The notes under the pieces are model-generated. The model was not told the origin of the DNA. It made no database searches and was given only the letters and a program-made list of their open reading frames with translations. Of a stretch of DNA of 64,000 nucleotides, positions 1-10,395 are shown piece after piece (within the stretch, counting starts at the first letter, position 1; every line of letters begins with the position of its first letter). Source of the DNA: CAWDDG01 sp963801065. Its GTDB lineage: Bacteria > Actinomycetota > Actinomycetes > Jiangellales > Jiangellaceae. The stretch is from the NCBI GenBank assembly GCA_963801065.1, contig CAWDDG010000004.1, forward strand, positions 248,001 to 312,000. Reading direction: 5' to 3'. Position numbers and translations under genes: made by a program.

Positions 1-566
1 CGACGGATCTCCGAGTCGCGCCCGATGACCGGGTCGATCTTGCCCTCACGGGCGCGCTCGGTGAGGTCGACGCCGTATTTGTTCAGCGCGTCGTACGTAC
101 CTTCCGGGTCGGGGCTGGTGACCCGGCCGCTGCCGCGAACCTCGGTGAAGGCGGCCCGCAGTCGCTCGGCCGTGACGCCGTGGCGTGCCAGCAGCTCACG
201 GACCGGCGAGTCGACGTGTGCAAGCCCCACCAGGAGGTGCTCGGTGGAGACGTATTCGTCACCGAGCTCTCGAGCGACCTCGCCGGCATGGGAGAGCACG
301 GCGTACGTCGAGCGGGCCAGGCCTGGTGCGGCGACGGTCGAGCCGGCGGCCGCAGGCAGGGCCTCGGCGGCGGCGTCGATATCGCGGCGGACCCCGGCGA
401 CGTCGGCACCCGCGGCCTCGAGCAACGGCGCGGTCAGCCCCTCGGACTGGGCCAACAGCGCACGGAGAAGATGCGCCGGCTCCACAGATGGGTTGCCCGC
501 CGTGGCCGCACTGCGAACGGCGACGGACAGTGCCTCCTGGGCCTTCGTCGTCAGCTGGTCGTTCAT
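1..566 (-). CDS. clpB: ClpB disaggregase, N-terminal fragment (runs off window)
   Basis: This is the first 188 codons of the ClpB AAA+ disaggregase, which works with DnaK/DnaJ/GrpE to rescue aggregated proteins in the cytoplasm. The visible part is the double Clp_N repeat: the first copy includes the family-typical VEPAHLLRALL stretch and the second EYVSTEHLLVGL. It is followed by the linker ending in GKIDPVIGRDSEIR, which leads into the first ATPase domain. The Walker motifs lie outside the window. The ATG at 566 gives MNDQLTTKAQEAL, a normal ClpB start. Transcription runs away from the FAD-oxidase gene. A HAIR element 54 bp upstream makes HspR repression likely (inference from known HspR regulons). 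The gene is cut only by the window edge. Confidence 0.95.
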   Translation of the reverse strand, partial: MNDQLTTKAQEALSVAVRSAATAGNPSVEPAHLLRALLAQSEGLTAPLLEAAGADVAGVRRDIDAAAEALPAAAGSTVAAPGLARSTYAVLSHAGEVARELGDEYVSTEHLLVGLAHVDSPVRELLARHGVTAERLRAAFTEVRGSGRVTSPDPEGTYDALNKYGVDLTERAREGKIDPVIGRDSEIR

Positions 567-619
567 CACTCTCCCGTTGTCGGTGTCCGGACGTCTATCG
601 AAGAAACAACCTGCAGAGT

Positions 620-638
620 TGAGTCTCTTCCACTCAAC
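620..638. promoter_or_regulatory. HAIR operator for HspR upstream of clpB
   Basis: TTGAGT, seven bases, then ACTCAA: a perfect match to the core of the HspR inverted repeat (HAIR). It lies between the divergent clpB and FAD-oxidase genes. With hspR in the same window, clpB is a likely direct target. Confidence 0.85.
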
Positions 639-722
639 TATAGTCAGCGCACGGGCATGCGCACACCCCCGGCCGCAACGAGCATCGCGAACGCTACGGC
701 TTGTCGTGAAAGTGTTGCCCGC

Positions 723-2120
723 ATGCCCGCCGCGAAGCCGCAGGCCGATCTCGTCGACCGGCTGGCCGACGCGGTGGGAGCAAGCCACGTGCTGACGGAC
801 GACTCGCTGACGAAGGGATATCGCACCGACTGGACCGGGCGCTGGGAGGGTCGCGCCACCGCCGTCGTGCGCCCCGGCTCGACCGACGAGGTGGTGGCCG
901 TCGTCCGCGCGTGCGCCGCCGCCGCCGTGCCCATCGTCCCGCAAGGTGGCAACACCGGGCTGGTCGGCGCGTCGATCCCGCGCGACGGCGAGGTCGTCGT
1001 GAGCCTGCGCCGACTGGACACGATCGAGTCGGTCGATCCGATCGAGCGGACGTTGGCCGCCGGTGCGGGTGTCACCGTCGCCGCCGCCCAGGCGGCCGCG
1101 GGATCGGCCGGCCTCATGCTCGGCATCGATCTGGCCGCCCGGGAGTCGGCGACGCTCGGCGGCGTCGTCGCGACCAACGCCGGCGGGCTGCGCGTCGTCC
1201 GGTACGGCCCGACCCGGTGGCAGCTGGCGGGAGTCGAGGCCGTCCTCGCCGACGGATCCGTGCTGCGTCGCTGGTCCGGGCTGATGAAGGACAACGTGGG
1301 CTATGACTTGGTCGGGCTGTTCGCCGGCAGCGAGGGGACGCTCGGCATCGTGACGCGCGTGCTGATGCGCCTCGTCTCGCCGCCGGCACACGTCCACGTC
1401 GCGCTCGTCGGTGTGCCGTCACTGGACACAGCCGGCGCCGTGTTGGGCGCCGCACGCGCGGCCGGCCTGACCGTCGAGGCCGCCGAGTTCTTCCATGCTG
1501 CTGGGCTGGCGCTCGTCCGGTCACGACTCGGACTTCGGCCGCCGTTTGCCGAGGAATACCCCACGTACCTGCTGGTGGAGCTGTCCGGCGGCACCGAGGA
1601 CGAGGTGGCCGACACGTTCGCGAGGCTCGGCACGCGGGTCGGCGACGGGACGTTCGAGCCGGCTCCGGGGAGCCGGCTGTGGGCCTACCGGGAGGGCCAC
1701 ACGGAGGCGGTGAACGCGGCCGCCGTGGCCATCGGCTGTGCACCGGTCAAGCTCGACGTCGCCGTGCCGTTGCGCCGGCACGCCGAGTTCGAGGCCGTGA
1801 TGAGAGTACGCATCGGAGAGCGGTTCCCAGAGTCAGAGGTGATCACGTTCGGACACCTGGCCGAGGGCAACTCGCACGTCAACCTGCTCGGTGTGCCGGA
1901 GGCACAGGCCGACGAGGCAACCGACCTGGTGCTCCGGCTCGTGGTCGACCACGGCGGGAGCATCAGTGCCGAGCACGGCGTCGGCCGGGCGAAACGGCCG
2001 TGGCTCGAGCTCGCCCGGTCGCCGGTCGATGTCGCCGCCATGCGCGCGATCAAGCACGCCCTCGACCCCGCCGGCTTGTTCTCCCCCGGCGTTCTCCTTA
2101 CTCCAGCTCGGCGAGATTGA
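723..2120 (+). CDS. FAD-binding (PCMH-type) 2-hydroxyacid oxidoreductase, GlcD-like
   Basis: A 465-residue flavoprotein of the FAD_binding_4 plus FAD-oxidase C family (GlcD, D-2-hydroxyglutarate and D-lactate dehydrogenases). These oxidise 2-hydroxyacids to 2-oxoacids in the cytosol or at the inner membrane face. The N-terminal PCMH domain shows PQGGNTGLVGAS near residue 80 and an SEGTLGI motif near 205. The C-terminal cap has GHLAEGNSHVN and ends with ISAEHGVGRAKRPWL, which carries the conserved E-H-G-x-G signature. The open frame extends upstream to 180, but only the ATG at 723 leaves the shared clpB promoter free. The gene abuts the convergent tetR gene with no gap. The substrate cannot be told from sequence. 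Confidence 0.85.
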   Translation: MPAAKPQADLVDRLADAVGASHVLTDDSLTKGYRTDWTGRWEGRATAVVRPGSTDEVVAVVRACAAAAVPIVPQGGNTGLVGASIPRDGEVVVSLRRLDTIESVDPIERTLAAGAGVTVAAAQAAAGSAGLMLGIDLAARESATLGGVVATNAGGLRVVRYGPTRWQLAGVEAVLADGSVLRRWSGLMKDNVGYDLVGLFAGSEGTLGIVTRVLMRLVSPPAHVHVALVGVPSLDTAGAVLGAARAAGLTVEAAEFFHAAGLALVRSRLGLRPPFAEEYPTYLLVELSGGTEDEVADTFARLGTRVGDGTFEPAPGSRLWAYREGHTEAVNAAAVAIGCAPVKLDVAVPLRRHAEFEAVMRVRIGERFPESEVITFGHLAEGNSHVNLLGVPEAQADEATDLVLRLVVDHGGSISAEHGVGRAKRPWLELARSPVDVAAMRAIKHALDPAGLFSPGVLLTPARRD

Positions 2121-2717
2121 TCACGTGGACCAGCCCGCGACGGTGGCACGTACCGCGGTCTCGAAGATCTCGGCGGGATCACCGGCCTGCGGCGGCAGCA
2201 ACTCACCGAGCTCCAGTGAAACGAGTCCGTGCACGTTGGCCCACAGCGCCGCGGCGATCGCCTCCGGCTCGGGCGTGCGAGGGAAGCGGCCGGCCTCGAC
2301 GCCGCGCCGCACGGCGTCGAGCAGCGGCACGAAGGTCGCAGCCCCTTCCTCGGTCCGCTTCGTGCTCAGGTTCGACGGGCGCACGTCGTCGCCGAACATC
2401 ACCCGGTAGCCGTGCGGATCTGCGACTGCGCTCTCCCGGTATGTCAGCCCCAGCCGCACGACGTCCTCGACCGGGTCGTCACTCACGCCGACGGCCGCCT
2501 GCCGGTCGCCGAACCGGCGGAACGCCTGCGCGTACAAAGCCGCCAGCAGGCCCGGCTTGCCGCCGAAGAGCGAGTACACGGCCGCGGTCGACGTCCCGGC
2601 ATCTGCCGCAAGCGCACGCAGGCTCAGCGAATCGGCGCCGCGCGCGAACACGGCTGCGGCAGCCCGGCTCAACAGCCGCTCGCGCAGGGCATCATCGTGC
2701 CGCCGCTTCCTTCCCAC
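2121..2717 (-). CDS. TetR/AcrR family transcriptional regulator
   Basis: A 198-residue one-component repressor. The N-terminal helix-turn-helix (about residues 10-55) reads SLRALAADAGTSTAAVYSLFGGKPGLLAALY, typical of TetR proteins. The C-terminal part resembles the WHG-type ligand domain (HGYRVMFG, NVHGLVSLELG). The start is GTG at 2717. The regulator is divergent from a small membrane-protein gene, and a near-palindromic operator lies between them. It therefore probably represses itself and that neighbour. The effector is unknown. Confidence 0.85.
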   Translation of the reverse strand: MGRKRRHDDALRERLLSRAAAAVFARGADSLSLRALAADAGTSTAAVYSLFGGKPGLLAALYAQAFRRFGDRQAAVGVSDDPVEDVVRLGLTYRESAVADPHGYRVMFGDDVRPSNLSTKRTEEGAATFVPLLDAVRRGVEAGRFPRTPEPEAIAAALWANVHGLVSLELGELLPPQAGDPAEIFETAVRATVAGWST

Positions 2718-2732
2718 TTGACGAGAATAACC

Positions 2733-2756
2733 TAACGCTGTTCTATAACGGTGTTA
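2733..2756. promoter_or_regulatory. Candidate TetR operator in divergent promoter
   Basis: A 24-bp imperfect palindrome lies between tetR and the membrane-protein gene. It has outer arms TAAC/GTTA and inner GTT/AAC blocks, so that two AAC-N3-GTT half-palindromes lie side by side. Its location and symmetry fit an autoregulatory TetR site; binding is inferred. Confidence 0.55.
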
Positions 2757-2778
2757 CGTCGACTTCGAGGAGGCTTAC

Positions 2779-3189
2779 ATGCTCGAGCTCAGCACCGAGG
2801 CAACCGGCCTCGCCGGCATACTCATGCTGGCCGTGGTGACCATCGAGTCCGGTGGGTGGTTCCTCACCCGGGTCGCCACCGGCGACGTTCCGACCACGGA
2901 GTTCCAGCGGTCGTTCGCGCGGGCCGGCCACGGCATGGCCGGCGTGCTCGTCACGCTCGGCCTGGTCGGCGTGATCCTGACCGACGCGACCACACTCGAC
3001 GGCTTCGCCGGCTGGGTGGCGCGGTCCGGCATCCCGGTTGCAGCGATCCTGATGCCGGCCGGGTTCTTCCTGTCCTCCACTGGAGCTGGCCGGACCAAGC
3101 CGAACGGGCTCGTCTGGCTGGTCTGGCTCGGCGCCCTCGTCCTCGCGGCCGGCGCCATCACCCTCGGGATCGGCCTCCTGACGGCATAG
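2779..3189 (+). CDS. Small four-helix membrane protein under TetR control
   Basis: A 136-residue hydrophobic protein with four predicted transmembrane helices (about residues 8-28, 48-68, 80-100 and 110-132). There are no catalytic motifs; the loops are short and mostly polar. The ATG at 2779 follows a GAGGAGG-type ribosome site. It is transcribed divergently from the adjacent tetR gene across a shared operator, the usual layout of a regulator and its single membrane target. I do not recognise a named family. A role in export or envelope stress is speculative. Confidence 0.7.
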   Translation: MLELSTEATGLAGILMLAVVTIESGGWFLTRVATGDVPTTEFQRSFARAGHGMAGVLVTLGLVGVILTDATTLDGFAGWVARSGIPVAAILMPAGFFLSSTGAGRTKPNGLVWLVWLGALVLAAGAITLGIGLLTA

Positions 3190-3395
3190 CCGCGCACCGA
3201 CCACCCCGAGTAGGAAGCGGCCTGATCGGAAGCGGGACTACAAGCGGCCGCAATTGGCACGCTCGGCCAGTACGCAGGCGCCCGACCCGTCCGGATATGT
3301 GGAGCAGTCCGGCGTGCCAATCAGCGAGACGAGGCAAACACCGAGTGTTCGAGGCGTGGGCGGCCGGATTCGGCCACGTCGGGCAGCCAGCGTGG

Positions 3396-3803
3396 TCAGG
3401 TGAGCATGCGGCGGGCCGGCCAATGGGTCAGCGGGTGCGGCGTGACCTGCGCGGCCAGCCACGCCACCTCCGCGTTCAGCTCGGCCTGCCGGCCACGAAG
3501 AGCGTCGACCTCGGCCTCGAGCTCGAGGATGCGCTTGATGCCGGCGAGGTTGACGCCCTCATCCTGGGAAAGCCGCTGGACTTCGCGCAGCAGCTCGATG
3601 TCACGTAGCGAGTAGCGCCGCCCGCCGCCCCCGGACCGCCCAGGCGACACCAGGCCCAACCGGTCGTACTGCCGCAGCGTCTGCGGGTGCATGCCCGCCA
3701 TCTCCGCCGCCACGGAGATCACGTAGAGGGGCTCGTCGTCGCGGATGAGCCTGGCGGCCCCGGCCATGGTCACGACGAAGCGGCTCCCGGCGTCCACGGT
3801 CAA
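3396..3803 (-). CDS. hspR: HspR, MerR-family heat-shock repressor
   Basis: HspR represses dnaK and clpB by binding HAIR repeats and uses DnaK as corepressor. The protein has a MerR helix-turn-helix with VAAEMAGMHPQTLRQYDRLGLVSP, then GGRRYSLRDIELLREVQRLSQDEGVNLAGIKRIL, diagnostic of HspR. A short coiled coil follows. The TTG start at 3803 overlaps the dnaJ stop, giving translational coupling and 135 residues. An ATG at 3767 would give 123 residues and matches the length of homologues better. It is the last gene of dnaK-grpE-dnaJ-hspR. Three HAIR-type repeats in the window are its obvious targets. Confidence 0.93.
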   Translation of the reverse strand: MTVDAGSRFVVTMAGAARLIRDDEPLYVISVAAEMAGMHPQTLRQYDRLGLVSPGRSGGGGRRYSLRDIELLREVQRLSQDEGVNLAGIKRILELEAEVDALRGRQAELNAEVAWLAAQVTPHPLTHWPARRMLT

Positions 3804-4957
3804 CCTGCCTTCTCGACCGCGCGCATGAGATCGGCGCGGATGTCGTCGCCCGAGGTAGCGTCACGGAACGTCTCCAGGGCCTCTCTGGCCTGGCCGTCGA
3901 CCCGCTGGGGGACCATCACGTCGACGCTGACCAGCAGGTCGCCGCGGGTACCGTCGGTTCGGCGGGCACCCCGGCCACGGACCCGGAACGTGCGCCCGTT
4001 CGGCGTCCCCGGCGGCAGCTTGAGGGTCACTGGCGCACCGTTCAGCGTCGGGACCTTGATCTCGGCGCCGAGCGTCGCCTCGGGGAACGTCACGGGCACG
4101 GTGACCGTCAGGTGCTCGCCGCGCCGCCCGAACACCGGGTGCGGCGACACGTGCACAGTGACGTAGAGGTCGCCGGCCTGGCCGCCCCGCTCGCCCGGAG
4201 CGCCCTTGCCCTTGAGCCGGATCCGCTGGCCGTCGCGCACCCCGCCGGGAATCCGCACCTGCATGACCCGGCTGGTCGTGCCGCGTCCCGAGCCGTTGCA
4301 GACGGGGCACGGGTCGTCGACGACGAGGCCACGACCCTTGCATTCGCGGCACGGCTCGGAGAGCGAGAAGCGACCGGCATTGGTGCTGGTGTGCCCCGTG
4401 CCACCGCACACCGGGCAGACCCGGGGAACGGTGCCGGCCTTCGCGCCGGTCCCGGCACACGCGGTGCACGCCGACGCGCTGGTCATCCGCAGGGGAACGG
4501 TGACGCCGTCGACGGCCTCGGCGAAGCCGATCGTGACCTCGCTCTCGACGTCGGCCCCACGGCGGGCCTGGGTCGTCCGCGCCCGCTGCCCGAACAGCCC
4601 GCCGAAGACGTCGCCGAGGCCGCTGCCCTGCCCTCCGCCGGAGCCGCCGAACAGGTCGCCGAGGTCGAAGTTGAACGTGCCGCCCGAGCCACCGGCGCCG
4701 CTCGGAACCTTGAAGCCGCTACCGAACAGCGACCGGGCTTCGTCGTACTGCTTGCGCTTCTCCGGGTTGGACAGGACCGAGTACGCCTCCGAGACCTCCT
4801 TGAACCTGGTCTCGGACGACTTGTCCGCGGAGTTGTGGTCGGGGTGTAGGTCACGGGCGAGGGTGCGGTACGCCTTCTTGACCGCCGCGGCGTCGGCGTC
4901 CTTGGGGACGCCCAAGATCTTGTAGTAGTCCTTCTCGAGCCAGTCCTTCGTGCTCAT
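3800..4957 (-). CDS. dnaJ: DnaJ (Hsp40) co-chaperone
   Basis: A 385-residue type I J-protein that delivers unfolded clients to DnaK and stimulates its ATPase. It has an N-terminal J domain (residues about 9-75, HPD at LHPDHNS), then a Gly/Phe-rich linker with GGSGG runs. Four CxxCxGxG-type zinc repeats follow (CTACAGTG, CPVCGGTG, CRECKGRG, CPVCNGSG), and then the C-terminal client-binding domains. The ATG at 4957 has a strong GGAGGAGGGG ribosome site. It lies 24 bp after grpE and overlaps the hspR start, so all four genes form one transcription unit. Confidence 0.97.
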   Translation of the reverse strand: MSTKDWLEKDYYKILGVPKDADAAAVKKAYRTLARDLHPDHNSADKSSETRFKEVSEAYSVLSNPEKRKQYDEARSLFGSGFKVPSGAGGSGGTFNFDLGDLFGGSGGGQGSGLGDVFGGLFGQRARTTQARRGADVESEVTIGFAEAVDGVTVPLRMTSASACTACAGTGAKAGTVPRVCPVCGGTGHTSTNAGRFSLSEPCRECKGRGLVVDDPCPVCNGSGRGTTSRVMQVRIPGGVRDGQRIRLKGKGAPGERGGQAGDLYVTVHVSPHPVFGRRGEHLTVTVPVTFPEATLGAEIKVPTLNGAPVTLKLPPGTPNGRTFRVRGRGARRTDGTRGDLLVSVDVMVPQRVDGQAREALETFRDATSGDDIRADLMRAVEKAG

Positions 4958-4981
4958 GGCCGTCCCCTCCTCCCCGTATCA

Positions 4982-5658
4982 TCACTCGTCGTCGGCGTCA
5001 CCCGCGGCTGCCGCGCCCCGATCGTCGGGCTGGGGCAGCGCCTCGGTCGGCTCGGCGACGGCGACCCGGGCCGGTCGGATGATCCGTTGGCCGTAGCGGT
5101 AGCCCGGCGTGAGCACCTGCGTACAGGTGGGCACCGTCACCTCGTCGGAGTACTCGTGCATGAGCGCCTCGTGCACGGTCGGGTCGAACACGTCGCCCGG
5201 CTCGCCGAACCGCACAAGTCCGAGCTTCGTCGTCGTCGCCTCGAGGGCTTCGCCGACCTGTCGGAAGCCACCGGTGAGGTCACCGTGGTCGCGCGCCCGG
5301 CCGATGTCGTCGAGCACACCGAGTAGCTCGCCGAGCACCGACGCGATCGCGTTCTCGCGGACGGCCTCGCGGTCGCGTTCGACCCGGCGCCGGTAGTTGA
5401 CGTACTCGGCCTGCAGGCGGCGCAGGTCGTCGAGGTGCTCGGCGGCCTCAGCCCGCGCAGCGGCCAGCGCGTCGCCGGGATCGGCCGAGGCGCCCGTGTC
5501 GTCGCGGGCCGTCGCCGGGTGGCGCCCGCGTCCCGCGGCAGGTGCAGGCCCCGGGTCAACCCCCTGGTCCCGCACCTCGCCGGTCTGCGGGTCGAGCCGG
5601 CGACGGTCGCGCACCACCGGACCGACGGCCTCGTCCGCGCCGTTCTGGTTCCGGTCGG

Positions 5659-5662
<4 letters not shown>
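4982..5662 (-). CDS. grpE: GrpE nucleotide-exchange factor
   Basis: GrpE releases ADP from DnaK and so resets the chaperone cycle. The 226-residue protein has a long, low-complexity acidic N-terminus (about 70 residues). A coiled-coil segment follows (AEAAEHLDDLRRLQAEYVNYRRRVERDRE), and then the beta-domain with VFDPTVHEALMHEYSDEV and LTPGYRYGQRIIRPARVAVAE, which are conserved GrpE motifs. The GTG start at 5662 overlaps the dnaK stop codon (GTGA). The extended N-terminus is common in actinobacterial GrpE. Confidence 0.97.
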
Positions 5663-7545
<1,883 letters not shown>

Positions 7546-7578
7546 GACCTGTTACCTCCGAAGAGACGTCTCTGTCGA

Positions 7579-7598
7579 TTGAGCGACCAACGCTCAAG
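7579..7598. promoter_or_regulatory. HAIR-like operator proximal to dnaK
   Basis: TTGAGC, seven bases, GCTCAA, then G. One base per half-site departs from the TTGAGT/ACTCAA core, but symmetrically, so the palindrome is kept. It lies 34 bp before the dnaK start and pairs with a consensus HAIR 34 bp further upstream. Confidence 0.75.
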
Positions 7599-7631
7599 TA
7601 TTGCGGGTCGGGTCCGTCTGTCAAACCTGTT

Positions 7632-7652
7632 CTTGAGTCTACCTGACTCAAC
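7632..7652. promoter_or_regulatory. HAIR operator distal to dnaK
   Basis: CTTGAGT, seven bases, ACTCAAC: matches the HspR HAIR consensus except for the final base. Together with the proximal copy it forms a two-site operator for the dnaK operon. Confidence 0.85.
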
Positions 7653-7847
7653 TTGTCGATGTTGCGTCAACGCCGCCAGATGTCGTGTGCATTGCAGCCT
7701 GCGCGACCGTCACGCCGAACAGGAACGGCATGCGGTCAGATCCACTCGACGCCCTGCCCACACCGGTCCGCTTCACGCGTTTCGACGGCGCCGACCTACG
7801 CTTTACGCATGCTGCGGCGCATGCGCGACCACACCGGGGGCCCGAAC

Positions 7848-7952
7848 ATGAAGGTCCGTCTGGTGGCGCTGCTCGCCGCGGTGGGGCTCCTCGTGGTGTC
7901 TGCACCGGCGGTGCTGCCGCTGGTCCGCTGGATCGCCGACCTGGTGTGGTGA
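7848..7952 (+). CDS. Small hydrophobic peptide coupled to the DUF418 gene
   Basis: A 34-residue reading frame (MKVRLVALL... ending DLVW) with one predicted transmembrane helix after a positively charged N-terminus. Its TGA overlaps the GTG start of the next gene (GTGA). A G-rich stretch just upstream could act as ribosome site; in-frame ATGs at 7809 and 7821 are alternatives. The overlap and the membrane character suggest a translated leader or small partner of the DUF418 protein. It is too short for homology, so this call rests on coupling and composition. Confidence 0.45.
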   Translation: MKVRLVALLAAVGLLVVSAPAVLPLVRWIADLVW

Positions 7953-9181
7953 GCACGCCGCCGGTCGCCGAACGGACGGACGCTCGGCTGCCCGCGTCCA
8001 GACGGTTGCTCGGCGTCGACGCCGCCCGCGGGCTCGCCCTGATCGGCATGATGTCCGTCCACATCCTGCCGAGGCTCGACGACGACGGCACGGCGAGCAC
8101 TGCGTACTTGATCGCCAGCGGGCGTTCCGCGGCCCTGTTCGCCGTCCTCGCCGGCGTGGGGCTCGCCCTGGCCAGCGGAGGTCCGACGCCGCCGCGAGGG
8201 CGGCCCTTGGCCGGCGCAGTCGTCGCGACGTTGGCCCGTGCACTCGTGCTGTTGCTCGTCGGCCTCGTTCTCGGCAGCTTCGATTCCGGCGTGGCGGTGA
8301 TACTCGCCTACTACGCGATCTTCTTCGCCGCAACCGCGCCGTTCCTCGGGCTGCCTGCACGCGTGCTGCTGCCACTTGCCGGTGCGTGGGCGGTCCTCGG
8401 CCCCGTGCTCAGCCAGGCGATCCGCCCGACGCTGCCCCCGTCATCGTTCGGCAACCCGACCATGGAATCGCTCGCACGTCCGGTCGACCTGCTCCGCGAG
8501 ATCATGGTGACCGGCTATTACCCGGTCCTGACCTGGATGGCCTATCTGCTCGCCGGCCTGGGCATCGGCCGGCTTGCACTCAGGCAGACACGGACCGCGC
8601 GCAACATCCTCCTCGCGGGCGCTGTGCTCGCCGCGACCGCGTGGGTCGCGTCGTGGCTCCTCGTCCACCAGGGCGGTGGCCTGGAGAGGCTCGAGGCCGC
8701 CGGTGCCGCCGGTACGCCGATCGCCGGCCGGCCGCTGGAGGTCGCGCTCACGACGTCCTTCTTCGGCACAACGCCGACGTCGAGCTGGTGGTGGCTCGCG
8801 GTCGTCGCGCCGCACTCCGGCTCGCCGTTCGACATGCTGCACACCATCGGAACCGCGGGTGTCGTCCTCGGGTCGATGCTGCTGCTCGCCAAGGTGGCGC
8901 GAGCTGCGATCTGGCCCCTTGCCGCGATCGGAAGCATGACGCTCACGCTCTACACGACGCACGTCGTGCTGCTATCGACCGTCCTGCCGCGCGAGACGCC
9001 GGACGCCCTCCTCTGGCACGTGGTCGTCGCGGCCGCCATCGCGGTGCCGTGGCGGGCCTTCGTCGGACGCGGGCCGCTCGAGGCCGTCGCTGCGCAATTC
9101 TCTGCTGCGGCCCGCTCAGCGGTCGTACCCTCAGGCCCCCGAGCTCTCGAACCGCCGGGACGCTCGCCGAGCCGGCACTGA
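7949..9181 (+). CDS. DUF418 multi-pass membrane protein
   Basis: A 410-residue integral membrane protein with about ten helices. It has the typical opening of DUF418/DUF1624 heparan-acetyltransferase-like proteins, LLGVDAARGLALIGMMSVHILP, near residue 20, and the C-terminal DUF418 block (IGSMTLTLYTTHV, RGPLEAVAA). Members are thought to be membrane acyl-transfer or transport proteins, but function is not established. The GTG start at 7949 overlaps the preceding small-peptide stop. The gene is convergent with hutI, with only about ten bases between the stops. Confidence 0.8.
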   Translation: MSTPPVAERTDARLPASRRLLGVDAARGLALIGMMSVHILPRLDDDGTASTAYLIASGRSAALFAVLAGVGLALASGGPTPPRGRPLAGAVVATLARALVLLLVGLVLGSFDSGVAVILAYYAIFFAATAPFLGLPARVLLPLAGAWAVLGPVLSQAIRPTLPPSSFGNPTMESLARPVDLLREIMVTGYYPVLTWMAYLLAGLGIGRLALRQTRTARNILLAGAVLAATAWVASWLLVHQGGGLERLEAAGAAGTPIAGRPLEVALTTSFFGTTPTSSWWWLAVVAPHSGSPFDMLHTIGTAGVVLGSMLLLAKVARAAIWPLAAIGSMTLTLYTTHVVLLSTVLPRETPDALLWHVVVAAAIAVPWRAFVGRGPLEAVAAQFSAAARSAVVPSGPRALEPPGRSPSRH

Positions 9182-9191
9182 GCCGCCACGA

Positions 9192-10367
9192 TCACAGCAC
9201 GGGGCGGCCGCCCCGCCAGACCGCGGCGACGAGCGGGACACCGGGGCGGTAGGCAAGGTGGACGTACGTCGGGGCGTCGAGCACGGCCAGATCGGCGCGG
9301 GAGCCGGGGACCAGCCGGCCCACATCCGTCCGCCGCAGCGCGGTCGCCCCACCGACCGTTGCCGACCACAGCGCCTCGGCCGGGGTCATCCGCATATCGC
9401 GGACGGCGAGCGCGATGCAGAACGGCATCGAGGACGTGAAGCATGATCCCGGGTTGCAGTCGCTCGCGAGCGCCACGGTGGCGCCCGCCGCCAGGAGCCG
9501 GCGGGCGTCCGGGTACGGAGACCGGGTCGAGAACTCCACGCCGGGCAGGAGGGTGGCCACCGTCGCCGAGTCGGCGAGTGCGGCGACGTCCCCGTCCGTG
9601 AGGTGGGTGCAGTGATCCGCGCTGGCCGCGCCGAGCTCGCACGCAAGCTGGACTCCGGGGCCGGGACCGAGCTGGTTCGCATGGACGCGTGCCCCGAGGC
9701 CGCGCTCCAAGCCCGCGCCCAGGATCGCCCGGGCCGCGTCTGCGCCGAACGCACCCTGCTCGCAGAACACGTCGACCCAGCGGGCGTGGGGCGCACAGGC
9801 ATCGAGCATCTCACCCGCGACGAGGTCGACGTAGTCGTCGGGGCGCTCGGCGTACTCGTCAGGTACAACGTGCGCGCCGAGGTACGTGGTCTCGTCGGTC
9901 AGCCGGCGGGCCAGCGCCAGGGCCCGAGCCTCGTCGCGCACCGTGAGGCCGTACCCGCTCTTGACCTCGACGGTCGTCGTGCCCTGTCGGCGCATCTCGG
10001 CGACCAGCCGGGCCAGGTTCGCCGCGAGAGCATCGTCGGGAGCAGCTCGCGTGGCCGCGACCGTCGTGCGGATCCCGCCTGCTTCGTACCGCCGGCCGGC
10101 CATTCGGGCCGCGAACTCGGCAGCTCGGTCGCCGGCGAAGACCAGGTGGGCGTGGCTGTCGACGAAGCCCGGGATCACGCACCGACCAGCTGCGTCAACC
10201 CGCGTGTCGGCGACCGGCGCCTGCGCCGATGAGCCGACCCACGCGACGCGACCGCCACCGTCTACCACGAGGGCGGCGTCGGAGATCTCGCCGAGCAGGG
10301 AGCCGTCGCCGTACTCCCGCGAGCCCGTGACGAGGATTCCGATCCCGTCCAGCAATGTGGTTGGCAC
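9192..10367 (-). CDS. hutI: Imidazolonepropionase HutI
   Basis: HutI hydrolyses imidazolone-5-propionate to N-formimino-L-glutamate, the third step of histidine degradation. It is an amidohydrolase-fold protein with the metal-binding GFVDSHAHLVFAGDR near residue 70, then VEVKSGYGL, HANQLGPGPG, SADHCTHL and LASDCNPGSC, all HutI signatures. I take the GTG at 10367 (391 residues); the ATG at 10415 would overlap the divergent MFS gene. It is cut off from hutH-hutU-M20-hutF by four unrelated genes, so it needs its own promoter in the 28-bp gap to the MFS start or within that gene. Confidence 0.93.
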   Translation of the reverse strand: MPTTLLDGIGILVTGSREYGDGSLLGEISDAALVVDGGGRVAWVGSSAQAPVADTRVDAAGRCVIPGFVDSHAHLVFAGDRAAEFAARMAGRRYEAGGIRTTVAATRAAPDDALAANLARLVAEMRRQGTTTVEVKSGYGLTVRDEARALALARRLTDETTYLGAHVVPDEYAERPDDYVDLVAGEMLDACAPHARWVDVFCEQGAFGADAARAILGAGLERGLGARVHANQLGPGPGVQLACELGAASADHCTHLTDGDVAALADSATVATLLPGVEFSTRSPYPDARRLLAAGATVALASDCNPGSCFTSSMPFCIALAVRDMRMTPAEALWSATVGGATALRRTDVGRLVPGSRADLAVLDAPTYVHLAYRPGVPLVAAVWRGGRPVL

Positions 10368-10395
10368 GGCCCGAGCGTATGGGTGGTACGGCACG

